This document shows, in pieces, positions 11,901-26,491 of a stretch of DNA of 64,000 bases (its first letter is position 1; every line of letters starts with the position of its first letter). A model generated the notes under the pieces. It searched no databases and was not told the DNA's origin. It saw only the letters and a list, made by a program, of their open reading frames with translations. Origin of the DNA: Dromaius novaehollandiae. Lineage: Eukaryota; Chordata; Aves; Casuariiformes; Dromaiidae. The DNA is taken from NCBI RefSeq assembly GCF_036370855.1, contig NC_088098.1, positions 37,203,981 through 37,267,980 on the forward strand. Direction: 5' to 3'. Both the position numbers and the translations under genes were made by a program.

Positions 11901-14900
11901 GTTAACTGGAAGATAGGAATCTACTTTGGACCAAAGTCATTTCTGTGGACTAGCCATGAATTATGATTTTTTTTTTAAAGGGAAGAAAAAAATACGCCAC
12001 ATGACTTGTGGAAGTGGCAAGCTCCAGTCTCTGTACGTTTTTATCCTTTCCTAATAATTTTGTGCTATTATGCATGTAAACTTAACTTCTTCCCCTAAAA
12101 GACATTTTTACTCAGTTTTCTGGATGCCATACGCAAATACTTGTTAATGTAATCACTAGTAGTTCCAACCTCTGACATATATATGGGAGTATTGATGTTA
12201 AGGTACAGAGTTTAGCTGTTTTCTAAAATACCTTTCTGTCATAGGTATTTTTTCCTCCACTTTTACTGCCTCAAAGGCTTTTGCACTTCTCTAACGTTGT
12301 TCCTTTATAAAATGTTAGGTCGTTGCTGAAATTGGTATGTGTAAAGTGGCTGAACTGGAACAAAATATTTGTGATTTGTTGCTTTGAAGACTATATACTT
12401 CCTCGTTTGGCTGTGCAGGTTTAGTACTGAGAACAGTACTATGCTGATGGCATGTTCTGATCTGGAGTATTATATAAAACTATTTAATAAAATGTCTAAA
12501 CTTGCAGTTTGTTTTGAACATTAACCAGGTAGCTGTCCCTAACCAAGTAGCTGCCCAGAGGGAAAGTCTAATTAAAATGGCAATGTCTTACAAACTTTTT
12601 GTTCTTGCAGTTAGGTAAAGCATAATACATGACAGCCTTTGCACCTGTGCTGCTTTTTAGCAAAAGCCAGTTGAGCTTTATTAACTGTTGCTGCCTCAGA
12701 ACTATGACTATGGTGTCTGGCTGTCTCAAAATGAGATCTTTTGTTGGATTTCATATCCGTCAGCGTTAAGTGTGCTGTCATGATGGAATTGAAGAGAGAT
12801 AAGGTTTATTAGAGTTCTTATCTTCGACTTTAATATCATGGTAGATGATGCAGGTAGTAATAAAAATAAAAGTATTTTTTCATTCAAAGGCTGGACATAG
12901 ATTTAAACTTTATGAGAGAGCGCAATAGAGAAGGTATTTTATAAATGTAAGGTCTTTGCAATGGCTTAAAATCAGATGGCTGAAGTTCTTAGCTTTCCCC
13001 AGTTTAGCTACTTCACTTCAAGGCTTGGATATCAGATTGGCTGCAGTCCCTCAGCTCCCTCTGCTCTATAATGTATGGAGAGAACCGTGGTGGTTCAGGA
13101 GCTGAATAATGAGTTGATCAGGTATTCCTGCCCAAGGAGGGGAGCAGAGATTGGTGGAGAATGAGAGCAAAAGAGTAGAGTAAATACTAGGAGCAGCACA
13201 GTTTCAGCTGTCTTTTTTTATCCTTTACATCTGTCTGTGCAAGTCTGTGAAAGAATAACATCTTGTACCAAAGTGTAAGTGTGTGTGAATACATTGAGTT
13301 AGGTCAAATCAAGTTGGTCTAGCTTTTGGAGTCTATGCAAAAAGACATTTGCACAACTGTAATGAGATGGTTCTCTTTCACAGTATGTCTATGGTGTTTA
13401 TAAACTCTATCAATGTGAATTTTAGAATTGCTTGGGATGACAGTAGCTGTTGTAATACTGTTGGTTTGAAATTTGTTGATTCGGATGCATTCAATGAAAA
13501 ACAGTTTACATTACTTAATATAAAATGTTTTACAGGATTCCTTGAGGTAAGATTTACTAACTGATAAAAAGAATTCCTTAACTGTATGTGGTGCCATGGG
13601 CTCTTTTCACTTCCTATGTTATGTTAAAGGTGTTTCGCCATATATGTGTTGAGACCAACCATATCTCACTAAATTTCCTTTCCTGTATCACCTGTTTTTT
13701 TGTTGTCAGATATAGGAAGTGCTGTTTATTCTCAAAGCTAACTTTGAAAAATTATGATACTATACTGAGAAATTACATGTGGGTGACAAAGAATGAAAGG
13801 TATAATTCAGAATGAATATGATGATGACTAATCATATGACAAATGAAAGTCCTGTTTTGTAATGTGTTAACGTTTAGACTTGTGCCAAGAGCTAAGAATG
13901 ATCTTGCATCAAATCTATTTTCCTTGCAAAAAAACCCCTGAAATGTGATTTCAAAAAACTGTAAATGTTCTAAAACATTTACAGGAAAAACTGGTACTAC
14001 TTATAGAAACTCTATGCTTTTATTTTATTGCAGATCTCCCCAGGATAAAAGAATTCTTCTTGTGAATTCTCAGAACAAGTCTTTGTCTCAGTCTTTCGAA
14101 AATCTCCTTGATGAACCATCATATGGCTTACTACAAGTATGTATTGTCTTTGAAATATTTTATCCCAAAGACTTTTTTTAAAAAAGCTTCAATTTCACCT
14201 AAATATTCCCTGAATCATTAGCATTCTAGATCCATTGTGTCCTTAAACAAATGCTTACTGTAAAAGTCCACCTATTTATAAGGCTTTTTTATATTCTTAG
14301 TCTCTCTTAACCTCCATACAGTACTGACTATTTCAAACCTATTCAAATTAATTTTGCCTGTGATTGGGTACAGCTAGCTTTGGAAATGGGAAGGAAAAAA
14401 CCCAAAATATTTTAACTAGAATTCTCTAAATTGTTCCTGCAATAAATATTCTTTTCCTTTGTATTTTTTGCCAGTCTTAAAGGGGTGCTGGAAATATAGC
14501 AACGAAGGACACAATATTGCCTAAAAGAATTTTTTCTTGAAAGTGTTGATCATTTGGGGGTTTTGTGGCCTCGTGAAAGTCAGTGGCAAAATTTGCAGTG
14601 ACCTTGACTAGGGCCAGAATTTTGTCCCACTGATTCATTTAAGAAAATCTTCATAAGTGAATTAAATTAGTTTCTGGACTCAGTGATCAAAGATAGTTTT
14701 GTGCAAGATTACTTGCAGAGTTCATGATGCTTCAAGATCATTTCCTCTGTGAAGGCAGAGCAGCTAGGCAGAAGGAAGACTTCTGGGGCATTAATCATTG
14801 GAAAGTAAATAATAGATCTGATCTGCTTTTACACATAGGTCAGATTTTGTCTGCATACTACTATCCAATCTTTCAAATCAATTAGTGGTAACTATTAATA

Positions 14901-17900
14901 CTTAAGATCTTACATTTACTCTGATTTTTATCCTAATGTAATGAAGGTACTATATGAAAGTACTGATACGTGAACCTTTAAAAGCTTTTGAGACTTCCTT
15001 TGGATGTTACCTCTCTTTCTGTTTTTTTTCTTTGTTTACTTTGAGTATAAGCATTCCAGATAATATGAGGCTTTTCATATTTTATTTGTTTTCCTTGTTA
15101 TAATGCAGAAACTGAAGAAAGATCCATACACAGCAACAATGGGAAGATTTTCCAAAGTCACAAACTATATTTTTGACAGTTTTCGATTAACTGACCCTTC
15201 AACTCAAAGACGACCACCGTCAGAAATGGCAGACTTTCTCAATGATGCTATTCCAGGGCTAAAGATTAATCAGCAGGAAGAACCAGGATTTGAAGTCATT
15301 ACACGAGTGAGTGTGTAAATGGAATATGAATATGATTCAGACGCATAGTTTCTTTTTATGCACACTTTTAAAGTAATTGTAGGACTTGAAGCCTGGTGAG
15401 TTACACCGTTCTGCTTAGTAATTGTGGCATGTGCTGTCCTACCTTTTATTGACCGGTGTAAGATCAGGAGCTGCTACTTCCACAATATATATTATTTTCA
15501 TGCATGCAACTAGGAATTAAAAAAAATTCTTTGCTTTGAAAGAAGAATGTTGTTATTGCTGCAGTAGGGGCTAAAAAGCTCCATATCTTACAGATTCACT
15601 ACCCTACAAACTGAACTGACTCGTTTCACATTTAGTGTCTCACTCTGCGATCAGACAGATACGTTAAGTAAAGTGAGGGTATGCAGGTTAATATCTAGAT
15701 CTGATGGCTAATCACTTTAACATTTCAGCTTGTTTAAAGAGGACTGAGAATATTAAAACAAAGTGTTTAATTGGATGATTTATGTCCATGTTATATAGAT
15801 GTACAGATTTGTGTACGGCTTGAACCAAATGTAGAAGGAACTTGTAATTAGATCATGAATCACTTTGTGTGGGCTTTTGGTGTCTTTTACAGATAGGTGG
15901 ATAAGATATATTTTTAAATGCTTGAGATTACTATTTAAGCAACTGACATGTTTTTAGAGCATTAAATTGTTTTGATTGCTATTTTCCTGAGCTCAAAACA
16001 GTCTTAACTTAGTTGTGGTTGTATGAACTAAGCAATTTGGACTCTGAGAACTTGCTACATAGCACTTAATCAGTTAATTTATCAGTGAGGAAAAATATAA
16101 TGAATGGTGCATATTAAAACTTACACTGACCTACATGTCTTAATTTGCTAACTGCCTTTTGACTCCTAAACAGTTGTAAAGGAATTGGCTTTGTGATTGC
16201 CATGATCAAAATTTTTTTAGAAAATAAGGAATTACAGTCTACTGAACTCTACTGTGCTTAAACATGTAAGTTGGGAATGGAGAGGCTAACCTCTGAACTA
16301 TGAAACTGGCAGGTGCTAGGAATTCTGAAAGCATGCATAGTGGGTTTGGGGTTTTTTGTTTGTTTGTTTGTTTTAAGGGGGCAGTGTGCTTAAATTGATC
16401 TTCCAGCTGTGTTCTCCAGTTTTGGTAGGAATAATATCCCTGAACTTGAGTTGCTTTTCATCTCTCTTTCAAGATGCGCTAATGCATGTTAGGAGCACCC
16501 TTTTGAAGTGAAGCTCCCTATTGTCCCTGTTTGCTGTGTTGCACATATCTAATGTGCTCCAGTTGTACGGGACTATTCAGTCTTTTCTCTTTTGGTCCAC
16601 ACTATTGTCTAATGTAGACACAGCCTTAGATCCTTAGAGTCCCTAACTAAGGTATATTCAAGTGAAAATGTAGTTGCACTGAGTATGAAGAAGCAGCAGC
16701 AAGCTTAGTACTATTTATGCAATTGTTTAAAAATAGTGAAGTATTTCAATGGGATTCATATAGCATCTTTGTTTGTGTTTCAGATTGATCTAGGAAAACA
16801 GCCCGAAGTTAGTAGAAGAGAGCCTGTGTCAGCTGAAGAATGGGCTAAGAATATGGATTCTGAAGGAAGAATTTTAAATGTCGACTACATAAAGCAATTG
16901 ATATTCAAAGGGGTAACTTGTTTTTCTGAATTCAGCAAGCCCCATGGCTTGCTTCTGGCCCTTTTTCTGTTCCTTCCCAAACTCTGGTTATGCTGTTTTC
17001 ATTAAACTTGTAATCCTTCAGTGCAGGACTTCAGGCATGAACCAGTCAATACTGCTGGAGAGACTTTATAAAGTGTGATTTAATGCTAATTGAATACCTC
17101 AACGGTCTTACAAACACACAGTGTTGTACAAAGAAAGAAGTCTTGTGGTGGCAGGCTGAAGGGAATGAGTTGAAAATACAAAGGCTAAATGATTGAGAGG
17201 AGAGATCAAAGTGCCTTTCAGGGAAACTTCCATGCTTTAATGCTAGGACACTAGGCCCTCTTGTTTTGTTTTGTTTTAAGGGTGTTTTCTTCTCCTCCTC
17301 CAAAGCAGGCTTCCCTTTTTTTGCCTAATAGTTTGCCTGGATTTGGCCCTTATCAGGGTAGACTGATCACTTTCACTGATTTTTTTTTTTTTTTTTTAAC
17401 TATGTTAACTGAGGTTTTTGTAATGTGAGAGTAAATTCAGTGCAAAAACTTTTTGAAAACTTTAATTATACGTAATATAGTTATTCTGCCTAACGTTATT
17501 TCACTGTCTGTGTTGTTTTTTTTGTCGGAATCCAGCAATCTTAATTCATTCTTTGTACGCTTGTATGTTTACAAGCATGCAGTCTTGCATTCTGGGAGTC
17601 TGAGTGGAGGCAGAGAATGTGTGTGTGTGGTTCTTTTATTTTTTGGTTTTTTTCCTAGACCTATGCATAATAAGGAAGGCACTGGAAGTGAGGAGCTAAA
17701 ATGAAGCCCTTTTCAGTTTGTGACCAAAGTGCCTGGTTAAGGACCATTTGCAAGCAAGAGAATTATTAAACAAAAACCTTCTGTCCCAGTACCCCAGGTT
17801 CCCTTATCTCTGTTGTCTATTGCCTGAGATACTAAGTGCTCAATGCTATTCTTGACTCAATCCTGAAAAAATTCTTGTATATTAAGTGCAGATCTTCTTT

Positions 17901-20900
17901 TAAGGGGGTGGTGGGGAGTTATAGAAGCTTCTCTTGAATCATTTGCATTAGATGAAAAGTTTACTTACTACTTGCATAGAGCAACAGTTTTCAGTTGTTA
18001 CTGCTATTTGTTGCACTATCTCCCTTGCCTTAATTTAATGGTAAATGAAGAACTATGGTGAGGAATCAAACATTATGCCACTAGCATACAAGCTGGCATT
18101 GGGTGGGTAACTCTGAGCAGAAGTATCTTGTTCTCATGGTTGTACTGTAGGAGTTGCAAGAATTTCTTCTGAGAGCAGGATAGGATAGGATATGTTTGTC
18201 ATATACAAATGATGAGCTTTACTTGGAAAGATTTCTGACAAGTAGTATCCTTGAATGGGCATTGATATTTTTTGTTATGTGGAAGGTTCATCTGCACATT
18301 GGCTATCTTCTGTTAGATGAAAATATTTTTTATTTAAAAAAAAAGTAGTCCTTGAAGGTCAGTTTGTGGAGAGACCAAAAATTTGGCAATTAAAAACAGC
18401 ATGATGTTTAAATATATAACTTTAAAATTACTCGTTTTGTAATATCTGTAATGTCTTTAAAGGCTTTGTTTCGAGCAGTAAGGCAAAAATATAGGAAGAA
18501 ATATCATTTGTAAAGGTTTTTTTTTTCTTTTTTTTTCCTTGTAAGGATGAATGCAGTGCTTCTATGGTTTTCAGGCCATGTGAAATCAATTTTTATTGTG
18601 GTTACCTGACAAATCGAAGTAGTGTTGCTGCTTAGCAGGTGCTAGTAGCTAAATGTTCATCATGTTCACTTCCTCCTGTTTCCTCCAAGTGTGATACATA
18701 GTGAGCAGATAAGATTTGGCTAAAACATAAAATGAGGAAGCTTACTCCCATGTTCCTCTAACTTAAGACTGCATAGAAAAATTTTTAAGTTGTTGTTTTA
18801 AGAAGTGTTGCATTACTATGGGAGAGTTTCCTCACAAAATTGAAGTCTTTTTATTAATGTTTCCTATCCATTTTTCCCTAGGGACTCTGCCATACTTTAA
18901 GAAAAGAGGCATGGAAATTTCTTTTGGGGTATTTTCCTTGGAATAGCACTAAGGAAGAGAGAGCAAATCTGCAAAAAAGAAAAACGTGAGTATGGATTTT
19001 TTTTCCTCCATGTTACAAAATACGTTGAAAAAACTCCTTTTTTTTTTTTTTTTTCTTCCACAGAGTGACGTAGAAAGCTTTTTGGAGGGTTGAAAGACAA
19101 CTGTAATATTGTTGAATGCAGTGAAGTGTTTGACAGACCTTCTTAAAAAGATTGTTATATTAAAATAAAAATATTGTATTAAAGAGCTGTTATCCCATTT
19201 GTGCAGAAGAACAAACAGAAGAAATAATTGTTTTAATAAAAAGCAATAATAAGGAATGTAATAATTGAGCACATTTTGATTTCAAAATGGTCTTTTTTCA
19301 GGGATGAATATTTCAGGATGAAACTGCAGTGGAAATCTGTCAGTGAGGAACAGGAAAAACGAAATTCAAGATTAAGAGACTACCGGAGTCTTATAGGTAA
19401 CTTTAGATTTAGAAACATACCCAACTGTATAAGCTCATGCACCTTTACAAATCAACGTGAAGCTGAAGAGTAACCTTTTGAGGAACCTGCATGAAGAGGC
19501 ACTAAAACCCAACATGCTGGTATTATCAGAGCTGCCAAAATTTCATTATATACTTAACACTAAAACTTTTTTAACTGGAGCAATTCAGAGCTTTATATCT
19601 TAGTGTTAAATATTGCCTGGATCTTTTTTTCTTAATAGCAAAACCTTTTTGTTCACGTCACTTCATGACGTTTCAGTTGGAAACTTTGTTAAAACAATGT
19701 TGATATAGTAAGAATGTGACAGTTCTCTGTTTATATTTTAAATTTCCTTGCAAGCATTTGTATATGTGCATTTTGTTTTTAAAAAGGAAAAAAAAGGGCA
19801 AATGAAAAAAAATTAAGTTTCACAAAGTTCTGCTGACTGTGTTAGTAGTCTGTGCTCTCAGTTCTCTTTGGTAGCAGCATTGGATACTAGTTTCTGGGAT
19901 TACCAAATAGTTATTTCTGGAGGTGGATAAGATTTGAGTGATGTTCTGAAACATTGGCTACCCTTATTGTAGCCTGTTATTCAACAGACATGCTAGGAGT
20001 CAAGAAAGATTTTAGGTTAGTAAACTATCTTTTTAAAGCATGTGCTTAAATATGCATATCCATATTTATATATACATATTCTCAGAGTTCAGAAATGACT
20101 GAAGTTTCATTTCTGTCGAAGCAGTGCTGTTCATTAAGTGTTTGAAATGTGGATGGCAGGTTTATGTTGTAAAAACAGATCTGAAACTACAGAATTACCA
20201 TTTTTTAAAATGCCCTCAAAATTTTGCTTATTTTATCAGTCTTTAATTTCACATTATTAATGAATCTGCTCTGTATGTGTGTGTATGCCTGAGATGAAAC
20301 AGGCAGTTTAGACTCAATAAGGGTTATAGAAACTTGGTAAAAAAGAACTTGCTGTAATGAATTACATTGGTGTGTTTGAGCTGATGGTGTGGTAACTTTC
20401 CCACTGTGGCTTATGCTGCATCTCATAAGTATTGTATACTTACATAAAGTTGTTCTTAATCCCTTTAGATGTAAAACATTTTCAGAGTCATAATCAGGAA
20501 TTTTTCCATAAAAGTACTTAACATTAAAAGAAAAAGAAGTTTGAAATCTGTTTATAAGTGAATCTTTTTATTCCAGGCAGGCAGGATCTTCTTACTTTTA
20601 AAATATTCTTTATTTCAAAATGACATTCAGTGCTACAGTTGTCATCTTAAACACTTCAAAGCTTTGCAACAGTGAGGGGGAAAAAAACCCAGCAGCTTAA
20701 AAAATATACTGAATTTGTTAAATGTTGGCTTAGAACTTGTTTTGAAAATGTCTTAAATCTGGACTATTTTCTTAGAGAAGGATGTAAACAGAACAGATCG
20801 AACAAATAAATTTTATGAAGGTGAAGATAATCCAGGATTGATTTTACTTCATGATATTTTGATGACCTATTGCATGTATGACTTTGACTTAGGTAAGTTG

Positions 20901-23900
20901 TATTCCTGTGAATTTAAAAGCCTTTTAATTTCCCATTTAGTTTTGCTTATATTAAGGCCTGTTAATGCACTAGAACTTTTATTACTTACAATGTTTTCTA
21001 TAAATGTCAGGTTTTATATTTTAATAACACAGATAACTTTGTTCAGTATCTTATTAGGCAGCAGAGAGGAAGAAGGATACTTATCACAGACACATTCATG
21101 CAGCAGTGGAGGTTGGATTAGGAATTAAGTGGCAGCTTGTCTTCACTGTAGCCCTGCTGTTTTCTGAGAGTTGAAGCAGTCTTGCTTTTCAAAGTTTAAC
21201 TGGGTTTGGGTGTTCAGTGCTTGACTGTTACATCAATTTTTTAGACTGTTTATACTAATAATCATAAACCAGCTGCCACTGCTGTAATTAAAACTCAGCA
21301 TGCTGATCCAGCTGTTTGTAAACATGAATGTTCTTATGAACGCTTTTAAAGCTGGTTCTTGAGAAGTACACTTAACAGTCTGTCAAAAATCATGCTTTAG
21401 TGTATGTATCCATTGTGGAAGGAGCAAGAACACATAACATCTTCTGTTAATCAAAGTGTAGCTGAAATGTCTAATTTTTAACTTTAATTGTATAGGAAAA
21501 GAGGGAGAGAATACATGTTTTTAATTGGTTCCCTCTCCTTCACCCCTGGCTTTGGATTTGGCTGTTCTGTATTTGATTTTCTTTTTTGTGTTCTGCCCCA
21601 GAAAAAAGCGCTCGGACTCTGAAAGCCCATCTCATGCCAAATTTTGAAGGCAAAAAGTAGGAAGACTTCCTTAACTGTTAGTGAACTTGCTGCAGAGTGG
21701 CAGTACTTGTCAGCTTTTGTCCTTTTTCTCAAGTCTGAAAAGAGTCTTGATGTTAAATTGAGGAGGATGGGGGAAAAATAAAACTGATCGAAGCTGTTTA
21801 AGAAACATTGCACTATTCCATATGCCTTTCATGTTTCGGCCTGTATTAACACACAGTGACATATATCTTAATGGAATTAAAGCACATTTACCACCCACTC
21901 TATGAAAACATTTAGATGGCTTAAATATAGGTAGTGGTTGTCTTCTATTTTATAAAAAAGCAAGAAGAGTGGAAATAGGCTGTATTTGACATAATTGTAT
22001 CTACCCAAGGATTCTAAACTACTCAAAAGCATGGTAATAATGCTTGTTTCTTTTATCCTTCAACAGCAATTGTAGAGAGGTCTGGGTAGTGCTGCAAAGT
22101 GCCATCTGGGGCACGGAACAGCTGCTGATAAATAATTTTATTTGAATGAAATTATTACCTGTTTTTTCTTCCCTGTGCCTTTTTCTGTTCACTTCTGCTC
22201 CCTATTTTCACATTCATTCACTCAGCCATCTTTTCAGTGATTCAGTTATTGCTAAGAAATGAAATGAGCAAAGCTTGAGCCTGACTGGGAAACGTAACAT
22301 CATAGTAACCAAGCACTAATGGTAGACCTACAGATCACTTAAGTCCTCCCTTATTTAGGGAGGTCAGTAGCAGTTGAGGCAGTAGGTACGTTGACTTGAG
22401 ATCGGTAATAAGGTAGTTGGGAGCATCAGGAAGACGGGGGGAAATGAGCTCTAAGAATCCTTCTCCTCTACTCTTCTTAATTATGATATTAATAACAAAC
22501 AAGTTGGAAGAAACATTTAAAGAACTAAAATTCTGAAAACATGGTGCATACAACTAAAACTTTCTAGCTATTTATAAAAATGTCGTGCCCTAAAAAGGAG
22601 CATTTTATTCTCCAGCTATGCAAGCTTTTCTCATAGGGCATATGAACTTGATCCACTGTTTCTAGACACAGAAACCTAAAGGGCACTCAGGTCTGGATAC
22701 TTGTTTCCTTTATGCTTCTCAAATGTACTTTGCTATTTGCTCCTTTCTCGGTTTGATAGAGAGTAGTTTTTCTTTTCTCTTGTCTGCTTGATTACATAGC
22801 TCTTGCGGTCTTAGGCATTGATGGATTTAAAATAAAATCCCAAATGTGTTCTCTGCATACTTCTGCCTTGTCACACAAGTAACCATCTCGGGAAGAGTTT
22901 AGGATGCACAGGAGTATGCAGGATCAGGTCCTCAATATGAAATAGTTTGAAAGTGATTCACTGTTCTGAAAAGAGATAGTTATGGCTCTTGTTCTCCAAA
23001 CAGAACAGTCCCCCTCTCTACTTATCTAAATACAGTAATCCTTAAAGCACAGTCAGTGCCAGAAAAAAAGAAATGGTAAGTGCAGAATTTTCTTCACTCC
23101 ATAAAAGCTGTGGCATTGAATGTCTTCTGGGATTTGAAACTTGACATTTCTCCTAATTGAATCGAAAAGAAAATCTTCAGTTGAGAGAGGAGGAAAAAAA
23201 AGGGGGGGGGGGAACACCTTAAGAGATGTTAAATATATGGAAGAAAGCAATCAATTAGAGATGGAAAAGAGAATAACAATTAGTGTGTATTTGTGATGGT
23301 GTAAGTTATATATTAAATCTTAAAAATATCAGTATTTGCTTTTGAGCTAAAACTCAGTGATTTAAAAATGGGACCTTTTTTATTACTAAAAATGCATTCC
23401 TTTGTCTGCTCAATTGGTACATATTTTAACAACCACAAAAATAATGTGTTTTATATTTTCTTCAAGTCTGCAGAAACTGCTGTTAAATCCTGTTAGATCA
23501 TCTGGATCTTGGTTATTATTAGTGCAATTATTATTACTAATGCAATATTAGTGTCTCTTTATTGGTTGTAGAGTTGAAAATTACAGTATCTTTACCAACT
23601 TTTGGACTGCAAACAAATGTTTGTCTTTTTTCATGAAACAAATGTTTTCCTCAGTCACTCATTTGTTTCACGAAACAAATGTTTTGTGCAGTCATTTAAC
23701 GCAGTTGAACTATTTAACTGTTGAATTTAGTTAAATTCCTCTTTGCTTTTTCTATTTTTTCCCCTCAAGGTTATGTCCAGGGAATGAGTGACTTGCTTTC
23801 ACCTGTCTTGTATGTTATGGAGAATGAAGTTGATGCCTTTTGGTGCTTTGTATCATACATGGATCAAATGGTAAAGTATAAGGCTTGTTTAGCCTGCATA

Positions 23901-26447
23901 AACAGATAAGGTGTGGATAGCATGTGGTGCTAATTTTGTTGTATAAACTTCATTGTTTTTTAATTCTTTTAAAGGAACGGTCATCTTATGTTTGAAGTCA
24001 ATATGCCGTGTCTGATTATTGACACAAGTTATGTGAGTTTGTGATGTTTTTACTGTACAAAGCAGACAAATCTGGTTACTTGAAAATTTCCAGTAAGTCA
24101 GCCAGCATGGCCAAGTACAAATTAGTCCGGAGTCCTCCAGTTCAGGTGATGGTTCTCTGTCAGAACTACCTTTTGGCACATGTTAAATGCAACTTAGACT
24201 TTTCTACAAACTGAAGCTTTTCTAATTGTGGTGAAACAGCATGTGACTGGTGTGAGAATAATAATAAAAAAAGTCTTCTCTCTGGCTTGAGTGCAACGAT
24301 GCTACTTGAAGGTAGGGAGAGTAGGCTGATATATGGAGTATAATCTATTAGGTATGAAAATATATAAAGAAATTGTTGAAGAAATGTAGGTCATTGCTTT
24401 ACTTGAAACTTTCAGCCAAAGGCAGAAATATCATTATATACAGGTACAGTCCTTTAACTGCTTCATGTGTTAAATGTTTAAAGAATGAGAACCACTACTG
24501 CCATGATAAAATATTTGTTATAATTAAACCATAATTTTGAGATCTACAGCTATGTTATTTGAATTAATATAAATACCTGACAGTGCTGATGTTTTATTTC
24601 ACCCAGCATCAGAATTTTGAAGAGCAGATGCAGGGTATGAAGACACAACTAATTCAGCTGAGTACTTTGCTTCGCTTACTAGACAGTGGATTTTGCAGTT
24701 ATTTAGGTAGGTGTGTTTGTCACACACAGTAAAATAAAACAACTTAGTGCATTCTGTGTGCATTGATATCCTGACCAGTCTTTGAACCTATTTTTAATAG
24801 TAATGTTATATGAATACAGGACTCATTCATTCCAGTAATTTGACTTTGTATAATTTTTGTAAATTAAAAATACATAAAAGACTTCAATAACTGCTCCATA
24901 CATATTCAAAAAGGGCCATGTTATTATTGATGTAAATATGCTATCCCCTGCCAAATATCAGTGACTGTGAGGGGCCTGCCTTCTCAAAAATCAGTGATAT
25001 GATTATGTACCTGTAAAGTGTATGTATTTTTTTTTCCTACTGTCTTAACCAAATTTGGTGTTTATGATATATATCAAATTTTATTCCTAGAATCTCAGGA
25101 CTCAGGCTACTTATATTTCTGCTTCCGATGGCTTCTTATCAGATTTAAAAGGGAATTTAGCTTTCAAGATATTCTTCGACTGTGGGAGGTAAGATATTTC
25201 ATCTCTCAAACTCCAGCAGTCCTTGGAGTTCTATAAAATATACTACTTCAGAACAAAAGCATGGATTATTATGCAAAGTGATTAATATTCTAAAAGAATT
25301 AAAAAAAAAAATCAGAATCAGTGCAATGAGATGAGGACATACTAGCATACCTCATGTCATCTTAGCCCAAAGAGCAACTTGGGGAGTTAATGAATAAAAT
25401 CTTTTAAAGATCTGGTGAGAATAAGTTGGCTTTTTCAAAAAACTTTGAAGAGGCTCCTTCAGAAGAGGCTTTTAAGTGAAAGTAGTAAGTGTAGAGGTAC
25501 CAGGTGATTCTTTTGTGGAGAACAGTTTACACTAGGAGAAATAGCATGATTTATCTCTTTGACTGTTAATTCCTCATCCACCTGACATTTACCTTGATAC
25601 CAGCATTGGAAAGATACAAGTTACTTTACAAAATATGTGGAATGAAGCAGTAGAAGAGTAGTTTTTATGTTAGCAAAAACTATAAAGAGGATGATGTCAG
25701 AAGATGCAAATAAGCTTGATGATCAGGCCTCATGGTGCCAAGTAACATAAAGCAAGGCATATAAAAATGTGGAAATACTGGTAATTCCAGGTTAATGGGA
25801 CTATTATTTTTTTGACTGAGGTGATCTTGAGATCCTGTGGAGTAATTAAGGCTAACATCTTCGAACATTCTGTAATTTGTTCAAAAAAAAGTGTGACAGC
25901 AGTGCAGCTCTTTTGTCTAAGATGCACTTAATGTGTTTAACAAGAGCACAGAATCCATTGAAAGCTCCCAAATGAGAATAAAGTCCTCATATGAACAGAA
26001 TGAGCATTTTCTAAAATATAACATCATGTAGAGTTATGCTGGGGAACAGAAGGGTAATGAAAAGAACAGGACTGAGATGCATAAAATTTCTACTCTAATG
26101 AAAAATAATGTTGTTTCTGCTATAGTGAAAAATAATGTTGATGCTTTTTTTCATTATTTTTTCCAATAATGAAAAAGGAATTGCATAAAGAAAAGGACCA
26201 ATATTTGAAACTGTCTAAAGTAAATCATTTTTAGCTATTTTATAATCAGTCTGTGGAATTTACTATCATAGTATGTTGAGGCAGTATTGTAGCTGAAGAG
26301 GACTAAAAAGTTTATGAATAACACTTATAAATATGCGAACCAGAATGTACAAACAAAAGAATTGTCTCTTATTCCAAGGCATAAACTGATAATGAACTTA
26401 AGAAAAAAATCGCTGTCCTCTCCTTCTCTCTTCAGTGTTCTGTTGCC

Positions 26448-26491
<44 letters not shown>

